Source of the DNA: an uncultured Collinsella sp.
GTDB lineage: Bacteria; Actinomycetota; Coriobacteriia; Coriobacteriales; Coriobacteriaceae
DNA: 64,000 nt
Reading direction: 5' to 3'
Assembly (NCBI GenBank): GCA_900541855.1
Contig: UQLD01000001.1
Location: forward strand, 87,258-151,257
Position numbers and translations under genes: made by a program. The notes under the pieces are model-generated. The model was not told the DNA's origin. It saw nothing but the letters and a program-made list of their open reading frames with translations, and ran no database searches. Shown here piece by piece: positions 1 through 15,215 of this stretch; position 1 is the first letter of the stretch; each line of letters starts with the position of its first letter.

Positions 1-5
1 GGGCA

Positions 6-142
6 GATTCCCGGAACGGGCCGCCCGCTGTTTAAGTTTGCTGCTCTACAGTCCTGCGCAAGACGGAAAGCACATTAAGTGCTTTCCTTTGCGTGCGGAA
101 CTCGCGACAAACTTAAGCAGCGGGCGGCCCGTTCCGGGAATC
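6..142. repeat. long nested hairpin, family A copy 1
   Basis: Outer arms at 6-40 and 108-142 are reverse complements at 34 of 35 positions. Inside them a second hairpin at 65-87 has a 9-bp stem and the loop ATTAA (core GCACATTAAGTGC). The unpaired stretches AGTCCTG on the left and GTGCGGAA on the right recur in the copy at 11003-11132, although the outer arms differ. It lies beyond the rpoC terminator, so it may be an independent element or RNA. Function unknown. Confidence 0.8.
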
Positions 143-176
143 CGACGTGCTCGTCGGGGCAACGTTCCTCATCAAA

Positions 177-210
177 AAAGACCCGCTCCCCTGTTGGGAA
201 ACGGGTCTTT
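177..210 (-). terminator. rpoC terminator
   Basis: Inverted repeat AAAGACCCG ... CGGGTCTTT downstream of the rpoC stop. Read on the minus strand it is followed by a T-run (the A-run at 174-179 on plus), as in a Rho-independent terminator. Confidence 0.85.
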
Positions 211-236
211 GGAAGGACGGTTAACGTACTTGGAAA

Positions 237-4712
<4,476 letters not shown>

Positions 4713-4718
4713 AGTCAA

Positions 4719-8210
<3,492 letters not shown>

Positions 8211-8283
8211 CAGGTTTTTCCTCCTTCACGGAAATGCTCGGTGGGTTGGCGAGGCATAGCTTCGCCAGTTATCGCAACCTAAT

Positions 8284-8311
8284 AGTTTATCAGGTACCGA
8301 CCGTTGGGCAA
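8284..8311 (-). promoter_or_regulatory. candidate rpoBC promoter
   Basis: On the minus strand TTGCCC (8306-8311) and TAAACT (8284-8289) are separated by 16 bp, about 75 nt upstream of the rpoB GTG. The match to a housekeeping promoter is moderate. The rest of the 288-bp gap to galU holds the galU terminator and a LexA-like palindrome; I see no ORF of its own. Confidence 0.4.
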
Positions 8312-8388
8312 GAAAAGCCTTGACGCGATTGAGTTTTTGGAGTAGCAAAGTTTTTCGACAGAAAACACGCAGGTAGATGTATGTGTAT

Positions 8389-8402
8389 CGAACACCTGTT
8401 CA
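8389..8402. promoter_or_regulatory. LexA-box-like palindrome
   Basis: CGAACACCTGTTCA fits the Gram-positive SOS box pattern GAAC-N4-GTTC. It lies about 80 bp upstream of the candidate rpoB promoter and downstream of the galU terminator. A single site with no SOS gene next to it may be chance. Confidence 0.25.
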
Positions 8403-8444
8403 TATATTTTCTGTGAACAGAGAGTCGACAATCGCAGCTCTTAT

Positions 8445-8476
8445 AAAAAACGGGCGCGAACCGAGGTCCGCGCCCG
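8445..8476 (-). terminator. galU terminator
   Basis: Stem CGGGCGCG ... CGCGCCCG with an A-run at 8445-8450 on plus, which is a T-run on the minus strand just after the galU stop. Confidence 0.85.
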
Positions 8477-8498
8477 GAAATGTCGATGCCCGAAAGGC

Positions 8499-9407
8499 TT
8501 ACTTGCGCATCAAGCCGCCGCGCTCGTCAATGGCATCCCAGAAGGCGCTTGCAAAGCGAGGGTCGCTTGCAGCCATGAGGGCGTTGGTGGCCATCCAGCC
8601 AGAAGGCGTGCCGGTGTCGTAGCCCGACAGCGGGTCGATGACGACAGCGTACATGGCCTCGCGATCGAGCGAACGGGCCATGGCGTCGGTCAGCTGAATC
8701 TCGCCGCCCTTACCGGCCTGCTGGTCGGCCAGTAGATCCATAACCAGCGGGCTCAGCAGGTAGCGACCGACAATGTACAGGTTGGACGGAGCCGCCTCGG
8801 GGGCAGGCTTCTCCACCAGACCGCCGATGCGCCAAACGGCACCGGGCTCAGCGTCGGCAGCATTCTCGAAGCCCTCGAGAGAGCCCACGCGATCGCCGGC
8901 GATAACGCCGTAGCGGCTGACCTCCTCGGGAGCGCACGCGGCAACGGCGATAACAGATGCGCCACCATGCTCCTTGGAGACGGCAAGCATCTTGTCGCAG
9001 ATGTCACGGTTGGGCACAACGTAATCGCCCAGAAGAACCAGGAAGTTCTCCCCTGCCACGGCGTCGGCGGCAGAGCGAATGGCGTGACCGAGGCCCTTGG
9101 GCTCGTACTGATAACGGAAGTCGACCGGCATACCACCCGCATGGGCGACGGCATCGGCGTAGGCGTCCTTGCCGCGCTCGCGAAGCAGGTTCTCGAGCGA
9201 GCGATCGGGCTGGAAGTAGCTCAGCAGCTCAGGCTTGCCGGGCGAGGTAACGATGATGGCGTCGTCGACCTCCTCGGGGTCGAGTGCCTCCTCAACGACG
9301 TACTGGATGACCGGCTTGTCGAGCACCGGCAGCATCTCTTTGGGCGTGCACTTGGTGCCAGGCAGAAAACGCGTGCCAAGACCGGCGGCGGGGATGATTG
9401 CCTTCAT
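8499..9407 (-). CDS. galU: UTP-glucose-1-phosphate uridylyltransferase
   Basis: Makes UDP-glucose from UTP and glucose-1-phosphate for envelope glycan synthesis; cytoplasmic. 302 aa, the usual GalU length. The nucleotide-binding signature GLGTRFLPGTKCTPKEMLP lies at the N-terminus, followed by the Rossmann-like nucleotidyltransferase body with LVEKP-type segments. The ATG at 9407 opens MKAIIPAAGLG and has AAAGGA upstream; a longer upstream reading adds 27 unrelated residues. Its position between rplL and rpoB is unusual. Terminators on both sides suggest it is its own transcription unit. Confidence 0.95.
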   Translation of the reverse strand: MKAIIPAAGLGTRFLPGTKCTPKEMLPVLDKPVIQYVVEEALDPEEVDDAIIVTSPGKPELLSYFQPDRSLENLLRERGKDAYADAVAHAGGMPVDFRYQYEPKGLGHAIRSAADAVAGENFLVLLGDYVVPNRDICDKMLAVSKEHGGASVIAVAACAPEEVSRYGVIAGDRVGSLEGFENAADAEPGAVWRIGGLVEKPAPEAAPSNLYIVGRYLLSPLVMDLLADQQAGKGGEIQLTDAMARSLDREAMYAVVIDPLSGYDTGTPSGWMATNALMAASDPRFASAFWDAIDERGGLMRK

Positions 9408-9660
9408 GTTATTCAAGGATCCTTTCGCAGGCGCAGGATGCGCCCTGTGCGTGCGGCACGGCGGCCGCAGACCAAATTGCGATACCAAAGTATCTTACCG
9501 CCGTGACCAGGCGCTACCGCTAGGCAAACGCCATTCTTCAGCAGGTCAACGCAAATTATTGCTCGAATGGTGCAATTTTATCGCCCAACGGTAGCGACCC
9601 CAAAGCACCGCAAGCGGCAGCAATTTGCATGCCGAGCCAGCAAAATAGAGTGGTCATAAC
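9408..9660. other. intergenic region upstream of galU
   Basis: About 250 bp between the rplL terminator and galU. I see no ORF, RNA gene or repeat, and no convincing promoter pair, although the galU promoter must lie here. Confidence 0.5.
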
Positions 9661-9694
9661 AAAAAAGACGGGGCTCGCAATGCGAACCCCGTCT
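9661..9694 (-). terminator. rplJL terminator
   Basis: AGACGGGG ... CCCCGTCT stem with a short loop and, on the minus strand, a six-base T-run. It lies 28 nt past the rplL stop. Confidence 0.9.
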
Positions 9695-9721
9695 GCAAAG
9701 AAATCTGGCGAGAAAGCCTGA

Positions 9722-10099
9722 TTACTTGAGGGTGACAGCAGCGCCAGCAGCCTCGAGCTTCTCCTTGGCAGCCTCGGCGTCCTCCTTCTTGGCACCCTCG
9801 AGAACAGCCTTGGGAGCGCCCTCGACGACCTCCTTGGCCTCCTTCAGGCCAAGGTTGGTGAGCTCACGGACGGCCTTGATGACCTGGATCTTGTTGTCGC
9901 CGAAGCCCTCGAGCACGACGTCAAACTCGGTCTTCTCCTCGGCCTCAGCAGCGCCAGCAGCGGGAGCGGCGACAACAGCGGCAGGAGCAGCGGCGGAAAC
10001 GCCGAAGGTGTCCTCGATAGCCTTAACGAGCTCGGAAGCCTCGAGAAGGGTCATTTCCTTAAGAGCATCGATGATCTCATCGGTGGTAAGCTTAGCCAT
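9722..10099 (-). CDS. rplL: 50S ribosomal protein L7/L12
   Basis: Stalk protein that recruits translation GTPases to the ribosome; 125 aa, normal length. It has the N-terminal dimerisation part (MAKLTTDEIIDALKEM), an Ala/Pro/Gly hinge near residues 35-55, and a C-terminal domain with the conserved IQVIKAVRE and LGLKEAKEVVE segments. The ATG at 10099 was chosen because the family begins MAKLT; the upstream 11 residues of a longer reading have no family match. Downstream partner of rplJ, ending at a strong terminator. Confidence 0.97.
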   Translation of the reverse strand: MAKLTTDEIIDALKEMTLLEASELVKAIEDTFGVSAAAPAAVVAAPAAGAAEAEEKTEFDVVLEGFGDNKIQVIKAVRELTNLGLKEAKEVVEGAPKAVLEGAKKEDAEAAKEKLEAAGAAVTLK

Positions 10100-10201
10100 T
10101 TCTAAGTCCTTTCGGTTTCCGTGCGGATGCACGGAGATCAGTTAAAACACGGCGCGAATGCGCCAGGGGTGCGGCGTTGCCGCCGCGGGTGAAAACAGCG
10201 A

Positions 10202-10723
10202 CTAAGCTGCCTTCTGCTCGGAGACCTGCTGGATCGAACGAGCGAGACCAGAGGAAACGCCGTTGACGCAGACAGCGATGTCGCGAGCGAAACCAGAGAT
10301 GAGACCGGCAATCTGGCCGAGAAGCTGATCCTTGGTGGGCAGCTCGGCGATAGCCTTAACATCATCAGCGGAAACGGCCTTGCCGTCGGAGATACCGCCC
10401 TTGATCTCAAGGACGCCCTTGGACTTAGCGGAGAAGTCCTTAAGGGTCTTAGCGGCCTCAACCGGCTCGGTCTCGTAGAACACATAAGCGACGGGGCCGG
10501 CGAGGATCTCGTCGAGCTCGGGCTGCTCCTGGTTCTTGAGAGCGATCTTGACCAGGTTGTTCTTGTAGACCTTCATCTCGGCGCCGCACTCGCGAAGCTG
10601 ATGACGCAGCTCCTGAGCCTGCTTAACCGTCAGACCGTTGTAGTTGACGACGAACAGACCGGCGTTCTCGGCGATACGGGACTCGATCTCTGCAACCTTG
10701 TCGATTTTGTACTGCTGGGGCAT
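10202..10723 (-). CDS. rplJ: 50S ribosomal protein L10
   Basis: Anchors the L7/L12 dimers at the ribosomal stalk; 173 aa. The N-terminal rRNA-binding part holds GLTVKQAQELRHQLRE, a segment typical of L10, and the C-terminal helix binds L7/L12. ATG at 10723 with GAGGAGG 8 nt upstream. rplL follows 102 bp later. In this family L10-L12 represses its own mRNA by binding the leader, and the roughly 200-nt leader here contains a hairpin with a T-run. Confidence 0.97.
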   Translation of the reverse strand: MPQQYKIDKVAEIESRIAENAGLFVVNYNGLTVKQAQELRHQLRECGAEMKVYKNNLVKIALKNQEQPELDEILAGPVAYVFYETEPVEAAKTLKDFSAKSKGVLEIKGGISDGKAVSADDVKAIAELPTKDQLLGQIAGLISGFARDIAVCVNGVSSGLARSIQQVSEQKAA

Positions 10724-10788
10724 GAATTACACCTCCTCGAATTCTTTCCGGGCACGGTCCGCCACAAGGACGTGACGGGGGCATGTCC

Positions 10789-10826
10789 AAAAAGAAAGCC
10801 CCCGCGCTGCATGAGCGACGGGGGCG
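10789..10826 (-). promoter_or_regulatory. attenuator hairpin in the rplJ leader
   Basis: Minus strand: stem GCCCCCGTCGC ... GCGCGGGGGC followed by TTTCTTTTT, inside the leader between the promoter at 10940-10968 and rplJ. This is the arrangement of an L10-leader attenuator. The upstream leader could hold the L10-L12 binding structure. Confidence 0.7.
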
Positions 10827-10939
10827 AGAAGACATATCTACTCGACCACCTCGGCTGGCGGGATATCCCATTAAGCTCGCGGGCGATGCCCGTTTGCACC
10901 GGCTGTCTCTGGCAGCGGATTCGTGCGTGAACCGAAAGT

Positions 10940-10968
10940 ATTATGGCGGGGACCCCGGCGGCGGTCAA
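10940..10968 (-). promoter_or_regulatory. rplJL promoter
   Basis: TTGACC (10963-10968) and CATAAT (10940-10945) with a 17-bp spacer on the minus strand. Transcription would give a leader of about 210 nt before rplJ. Confidence 0.75.
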
Positions 10969-11002
10969 CGGGCGCGAGGATTCGTACACAAACCCTGCAT
11001 AC

Positions 11003-11132
11003 GCTCCGGCCGGGAGGGGCAGGGCGAGTTTTCCGCTCGGTCAAGTCCTGGGCTCGCACGAAGGCCACATTAAGTGGCCTTCGGCTCGTGCGGAATCTAC
11101 GGAAAACTCGCCCTGCCCCTCCCGGCCGGAGC
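11003..11132. repeat. long nested hairpin, family A copy 2
   Basis: Outer arms at 11003-11034 and 11101-11132 are perfect 32-bp reverse complements. An inner hairpin near 11060-11082 has the loop ATTAA (CCACATTAAGTGG). AGTCCTG and GTGCGGAA flank the inner stem exactly as in copy 1 (6-142), but the outer arm sequence is different. It lies between the aminotransferase 3' end and the rplJ promoter. This region (11133-11227) otherwise holds no gene. Confidence 0.85.
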
Positions 11133-11227
11133 TACGTTGCCTTTGTTGCGAATCCTCGTGTCCGTTGAGCGACGCACCCCACGCATAACCCTTATGTCGG
11201 TGGGCTGATGTGTTGCATCCCTAAGGA

Positions 11228-12364
11228 CTACAAGGTCGAAACGAAGGTTGACAGGCGGTGGAGGCCTTCGTCTAGATCTTTGTCGGAGACGCAGTAGCTT
11301 AGGCGGATGTGGCCTTCGGTGCCGAAGCAGTCTCCCGGGACTAGGGCTACGTTTGCCTCTTTGATGGCTTTGATGCAGAAGGCTTCGCTGGTTAGGCCGA
11401 ATTGTTTGATGCTGGGGAAGGCGTAGAAGGCGCCGGCTGGTTCCACTACGTCTAGGCTCATGTTATTAAGGGATGCGAGTACGCGTTCGCGGCGGGCTTG
11501 GTAGACTTTGAGCATGGGGGTTGGGTCGACGGTCAGGGCTCGGGCTGCGGCGTCCATCTCGAAGGAAACGGCGCTCGATACTAGGTATTGGTGCGCCTTT
11601 GCGATCTCGGCGATGACGGGGGCTGCCGCTGCGAGCCAGCCCAAGCGCCAGCCGGTCATGGCCCAGGGCTTGGAGAAGCTCTCGATAACTACCGTCTGAT
11701 CGCGAAGCTCCGGGTGGCGCTGGGCAAAGCGCTCATAGCCATCCACATAGACCAGACGGTTGTACACGTCGTCGCAGACCACGTAGATGCCCGCCCGCTT
11801 CGCCACGCGCGCCACGGCGTCGAGCGATGCCGCGTTGAGGATGCAGCCCGTGGGATTGTTGGGCGAGCAGATGACGATGGCCTTGGTCGCCGGTGTCACG
11901 CAAGCACGAAGTGCGTCTTCATCAATCTGGAATTGCGCAGGCTCCGTATCCAAAAAGACCGCTTTGGCGTGGTTGGCCACGACGATGCTCTCGTACAGGC
12001 CAAAGGCTGGCGTGGGGATAATGACCTCGTCGCCGGGGTTGAGCATAGCCATGAATGTTGCCGACAGGGCCTCGGTCGCGCCGTCGGTCAGGATTACCTC
12101 GTCGGCCGAAAACGTAAGACCCGCGTCCCCCATGTAGGCAGACAGCGCCTCGCGCAGGGCAGGACGGCCGTTGTTGGGCGGATAGTGCGTGTCGCCGCGG
12201 CCCAGCGCGGCGGTCACCTCGGCGCAAATCACATCGGGTGTAGGAAAATCGGGCTCGCCGAGCGCGAGCGCAATGCATCCTGGGTGCTGGGCAGCGAGCG
12301 CGTTAATCCGACGGATGCCGGAGGGCTTGAGCGTGGCAAGCGAGGTATTCATGGGCAGGCGCAT
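11228..12364 (-). CDS. PLP-dependent aminotransferase, class I/II
   Basis: Transfers amino groups between an amino acid and a 2-oxo acid using pyridoxal phosphate; cytoplasmic; substrate not predictable (aspartate or aromatic type). 378 aa, normal for fold type I. Family motifs are GEPDFPTP near residue 36, YPPNNGRPALREA, SPNNPTG, and the PLP lysine in SFSKPWAMTGWRLG. ATG at 12364 with GAAAGGA 5 nt upstream. The 3' third uses CTA, GTA and AGC codons much more than the 5' part and the neighbours. Divergent from the gene at 12458. Confidence 0.9.
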   Translation of the reverse strand: MRLPMNTSLATLKPSGIRRINALAAQHPGCIALALGEPDFPTPDVICAEVTAALGRGDTHYPPNNGRPALREALSAYMGDAGLTFSADEVILTDGATEALSATFMAMLNPGDEVIIPTPAFGLYESIVVANHAKAVFLDTEPAQFQIDEDALRACVTPATKAIVICSPNNPTGCILNAASLDAVARVAKRAGIYVVCDDVYNRLVYVDGYERFAQRHPELRDQTVVIESFSKPWAMTGWRLGWLAAAAPVIAEIAKAHQYLVSSAVSFEMDAAARALTVDPTPMLKVYQARRERVLASLNNMSLDVVEPAGAFYAFPSIKQFGLTSEAFCIKAIKEANVALVPGDCFGTEGHIRLSYCVSDKDLDEGLHRLSTFVSTL

Positions 12365-12457
12365 GGCGTTCCTTTCGTAAGGGTTGCACTAGGATAGCGC
12401 GGCGAGGCGCTGCCAGACGGTGTAACCTAAACGGAAACCAACCGGAAAGGAGGCGGC

Positions 12458-13117
12458 ATGGAGACGACCGCGCGCGGGGATGTACCAAAAACGCTGCAAA
12501 CCATTGCATATATCAACATTCCCGATAGCGCCGATCTTGAGTTTTTGCTCTGGGACCTCCAGGATGCCATCGCCGCCTATGCACAGCTTTCCGGCACCGC
12601 GCTCCCCCGCCCGGTCGATTTGGAGGCGGATGATGCCGGTGCAGTCGATGGCATGGTGCTCGCTGTTGATGATGCATTTGACGATGAGGCGATGATCGCT
12701 GTCGAGCAGATACTCGATCCCCTTAGGAATACAGAGACACGCATCTATGTCGTCGTCCAGGCCCTGTCAAAAAACAACAAGCAAGCGGACGAAGTCCTCG
12801 ACCGCCTGTACCGGGCATGTCTTCTACGTGACCTGCCATGGTGCGACGGCGTTGTCATCTGTGCCGGCAGCGGCATTGCAGCGCTTCGCCATTCCCCACG
12901 CATGGGCCTCTTGCGCCGACCATTTTCGGAAGCGACGGATAAGCTCGTGGGCGCCGTGCGCATGGGCTGCTCCGTTGAGCATGCGCAGCTGCTTGGCGGT
13001 GGCAATGCCGGTAGCGTCGATGCCGACGGCATGGTGCGCGCCAAGCCCGCGCTGCCCGCACCGATCTGGCATGCCATCATGAAACGCCTCAGCACCCATG
13101 CTCAATCAAGGATCTAG
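12458..13117 (+). CDS. hypothetical protein
   Basis: Not recognised. 219 aa, soluble, no signal peptide or membrane segment. An acidic first half is followed by IYVVVQALSKNNKQADEVLDRLYRAC and WCDGVVICAGSGI. The alternating beta-strand/helix pattern loosely recalls flavodoxin-like folds, but no cofactor motif is convincing. Good ribosome site (AAAGGAGG, ATG at 12458). It runs divergently from the aminotransferase and its stop is one base from the end of the convergent glycosylase gene, with no terminator between them. Confidence 0.75.
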   Translation: METTARGDVPKTLQTIAYINIPDSADLEFLLWDLQDAIAAYAQLSGTALPRPVDLEADDAGAVDGMVLAVDDAFDDEAMIAVEQILDPLRNTETRIYVVVQALSKNNKQADEVLDRLYRACLLRDLPWCDGVVICAGSGIAALRHSPRMGLLRRPFSEATDKLVGAVRMGCSVEHAQLLGGGNAGSVDADGMVRAKPALPAPIWHAIMKRLSTHAQSRI

Positions 13118-13118
13118 A

Positions 13119-13682
13119 CTACCGTGCGGTCCAGTCAACTGCCTCGCACCAGCGCTCGACAAGACGCTCCAGACGCCAAGCCGCGTTAGCGGGACTAGTT
13201 GACGGCAATACGACTGCGGACAGACCCGTCCGCTCCTGTAGATAGCGCTTGTAGAGCCGGCCAGCTGTACCACCGTTGCATATCACCTGCTCAATGGGAG
13301 CTGCGCCGGTAATGCGCTCGATATGTGCCGGCACAACGTTGCGAATGCTCGCGTCGCTCGAGCCCTTAATGTCGCAGCTCTCAATCACATCCCACAGGGC
13401 CACGCCGCCGTTAAGCAGCATGGATCGCTTGGCAGCAATCGAGGCGTCGAGCGTCGCGGGCTCACCGCTTGCCAAAGAATCGCCCTCGTTAGGCGGCACA
13501 GGCACACTGAGGCACGCGGCCATCACGCGCCAAAAGCGATTCTGAGGGTTGCCGTAATAAAAGGCATTAGCGCGCGAAAGCACCGAAGGAAACGACCCGA
13601 GCACCAAAACGCGCGAGTGCTGGTCGAACACGGGCTCAAACCCATGCTCAATATGTTGATAGCCCTCGTCGGACACAGCCAT
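13119..13682 (-). CDS. DNA-deoxyinosine glycosylase (UDG family 6)
   Basis: Probably excises hypoxanthine from deaminated DNA in base excision repair. 187 aa. The uracil-DNA glycosylase superfamily signs are VLVLGSFPS at residues 25-33, YYGNPQNRFW at about 42-51, and LPSTSPANA near the C-terminus. The asparagine-containing NPQNRFW segment is typical of the COG3663 hypoxanthine-DNA glycosylase group. Only 3 bp separate it from the upstream GH13 gene, so the two are probably cotranscribed although functionally unrelated. Mug-like substrate range is the alternative. Confidence 0.85.
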   Translation of the reverse strand: MAVSDEGYQHIEHGFEPVFDQHSRVLVLGSFPSVLSRANAFYYGNPQNRFWRVMAACLSVPVPPNEGDSLASGEPATLDASIAAKRSMLLNGGVALWDVIESCDIKGSSDASIRNVVPAHIERITGAAPIEQVICNGGTAGRLYKRYLQERTGLSAVVLPSTSPANAAWRLERLVERWCEAVDWTAR

Positions 13683-13685
13683 GGC

Positions 13686-15062
13686 CTAGGCCCTCAACAG
13701 ATAGCGCACCTCGTAGGGCGCAAGCTCAAGGGAGCCAGTCAGCTCGACCGTGGGCACGCCGTCGGCAAGCAGATCGACAAAGGAGCCGTTGAGCTCGCCG
13801 GCGCCAAAGGTGTAAGGCTCGTCTACGGCATTCACCGCCACGAGTACCGTCGCGTCGTCGCAGGCGCGCTCGAACAGCAGCTGCTTGTTCTGGATCACCA
13901 CGTTGCGATAGGCACCGTAGTTGAGAGCACGGGCCGCCGCGTCGTCGGCCGAGCGCAGGTGCGTGAGCTGCTTGATGAAGGCCGTCAGCTCGTTGGGCGC
14001 AGGCTCATCGAGCGCAGGTCGCAGCGCCCAGTCGCCATCGGGGCCGCCCTTTTCGCCGGCAATTCCCCACTCGCTGCCATAGTAGATGCATGGGATGCCC
14101 GGCATGCCAAAGAGCATGCCATAAGCGGGGCGCAGGCACGACTTGTCGGTGAGGATGCTTGCCAGGCGCGGCACGTCGTGGTTGTCGACAAACGACAGCA
14201 GGTGCTTGCCGCGGTAGATGCACCAGGGGTCGCCGCCAAACTGACGGTGCAGCGAATGCGCGATCTCGAACATATTGACCGAGTTAAAGCTGGAGTACAG
14301 GCCCTTGTAGCACTCGTAGTTGGTGCAGGAGTCGAGCATCTCGTCGTTGACGATCTGGTTGTAGTCGCCGTGGAGCGTCTCGCCGATCAGCACGAAGTCA
14401 GGCTTGAGCTCACGGGTAAAGGAGTGTAGGCGGCGCATAAAGTCGCGGTCGAGCATATAGGCAACGTCCAGGCGCAGACCGTCGACGCCAAAGACGTCGG
14501 CCCAACGGCGCACGGACTCAAGCAGGTAATCGACCACAGCGGGATTTTGCAGGTTGAGTTTCACGAGCTCAAAATGGCCTTCCCAGCCCTCGTACCAAAA
14601 GCCGTCGCCATAGCAGGAGTCGCCGTCAAAGCTAATGTGGAACCAGTCCTTGTAGGGCGAATCCCACTTGCGCTCCTGCACATCGCGGAAGGCCCAAAAG
14701 CCACGGCCCACATGGTTGAAGACCGCATCGAACACCACGCGGATGCCATGGGCGTGCAGTGTCTCGCATACGGCGGCAAAATCGGCATCCCCACCCAGGC
14801 GGCGGTCGATATGGCGCAGGCTGCGCGTATCATAGCCGTGGCTATCAGACTCGAGCGGTGGGTTGATCAGCACAGCGCCAATACCGAGTTCTTGCAGGTA
14901 GTCGGCCCATTGGGCGATTTTCATGATAGGAGCATCAGGGTTGGGCGCGGCGTTGGCAGCCTGGGCGAGCTCATCCTCGGCAACGGGCGCGGCGTTTTCA
15001 CGCGGAGCTCCGCAAAAGCCCAGCGGATAGATCTGATAGAACGTCGTCTCGTATGCCCACAT
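13686..15062 (-). CDS. GH13 alpha-amylase family glycosidase
   Basis: Hydrolyses alpha-glucosidic bonds in malto-oligosaccharides or related sugars. 458 aa, no signal peptide, so cytoplasmic. The (beta/alpha)8 barrel motifs are all present: FDAVFNHVG (region I), GVDGLRLDVAYM with the nucleophile Asp (II), VLIGETLHGD with the acid/base Glu (III), and FVDNHDVPR (IV). A small C-terminal beta domain follows. ATG at 15062 has GGGAGG 5 nt upstream; an 11-residue longer reading lacks such a site. Product specificity (neopullulanase, cyclomaltodextrinase or glucosidase) cannot be decided. Confidence 0.92.
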   Translation of the reverse strand: MWAYETTFYQIYPLGFCGAPRENAAPVAEDELAQAANAAPNPDAPIMKIAQWADYLQELGIGAVLINPPLESDSHGYDTRSLRHIDRRLGGDADFAAVCETLHAHGIRVVFDAVFNHVGRGFWAFRDVQERKWDSPYKDWFHISFDGDSCYGDGFWYEGWEGHFELVKLNLQNPAVVDYLLESVRRWADVFGVDGLRLDVAYMLDRDFMRRLHSFTRELKPDFVLIGETLHGDYNQIVNDEMLDSCTNYECYKGLYSSFNSVNMFEIAHSLHRQFGGDPWCIYRGKHLLSFVDNHDVPRLASILTDKSCLRPAYGMLFGMPGIPCIYYGSEWGIAGEKGGPDGDWALRPALDEPAPNELTAFIKQLTHLRSADDAAARALNYGAYRNVVIQNKQLLFERACDDATVLVAVNAVDEPYTFGAGELNGSFVDLLADGVPTVELTGSLELAPYEVRYLLRA

Positions 15063-15133
15063 AACAACCTCCCGGTAAGTGCAACACAACGACATCCATT
15101 GTATGCCCGTCGCGCACCCCCTCCCCCAAAATA

Positions 15134-15200
15134 AGTTGCGGTGAAATACGGACTGTTTGCCAGGTTTATTGGGCTAAACAATCCGTATTTCACCGCAACT
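15134..15200. repeat. 67-bp hairpin repeat, copy 1
   Basis: Arms 15134-15158 and 15176-15200 (AGTTGCGGTGAAATACGGA... and its complement) match at 24 of 25 positions. A CCCC-type border extends on both sides (CCCCC before, GAGGGG after). It is 15 bp past the stop of the minus-strand MFS gene, so it could also act as its terminator. Other copies are at 19335-19401 and 58733-58799. Confidence 0.85.
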
Positions 15201-15215
15201 GATGAGGGGACGTGA

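Noticed and set aside
8377..8622. 81-codon plus-strand ORF over the galU 3' end
   Set aside because: Half of it is antisense to galU and it crosses the galU terminator.
10630..10989. ORFs in the rplJ leader
   Set aside because: They run through the promoter and attenuator of rplJ and lack start sites.
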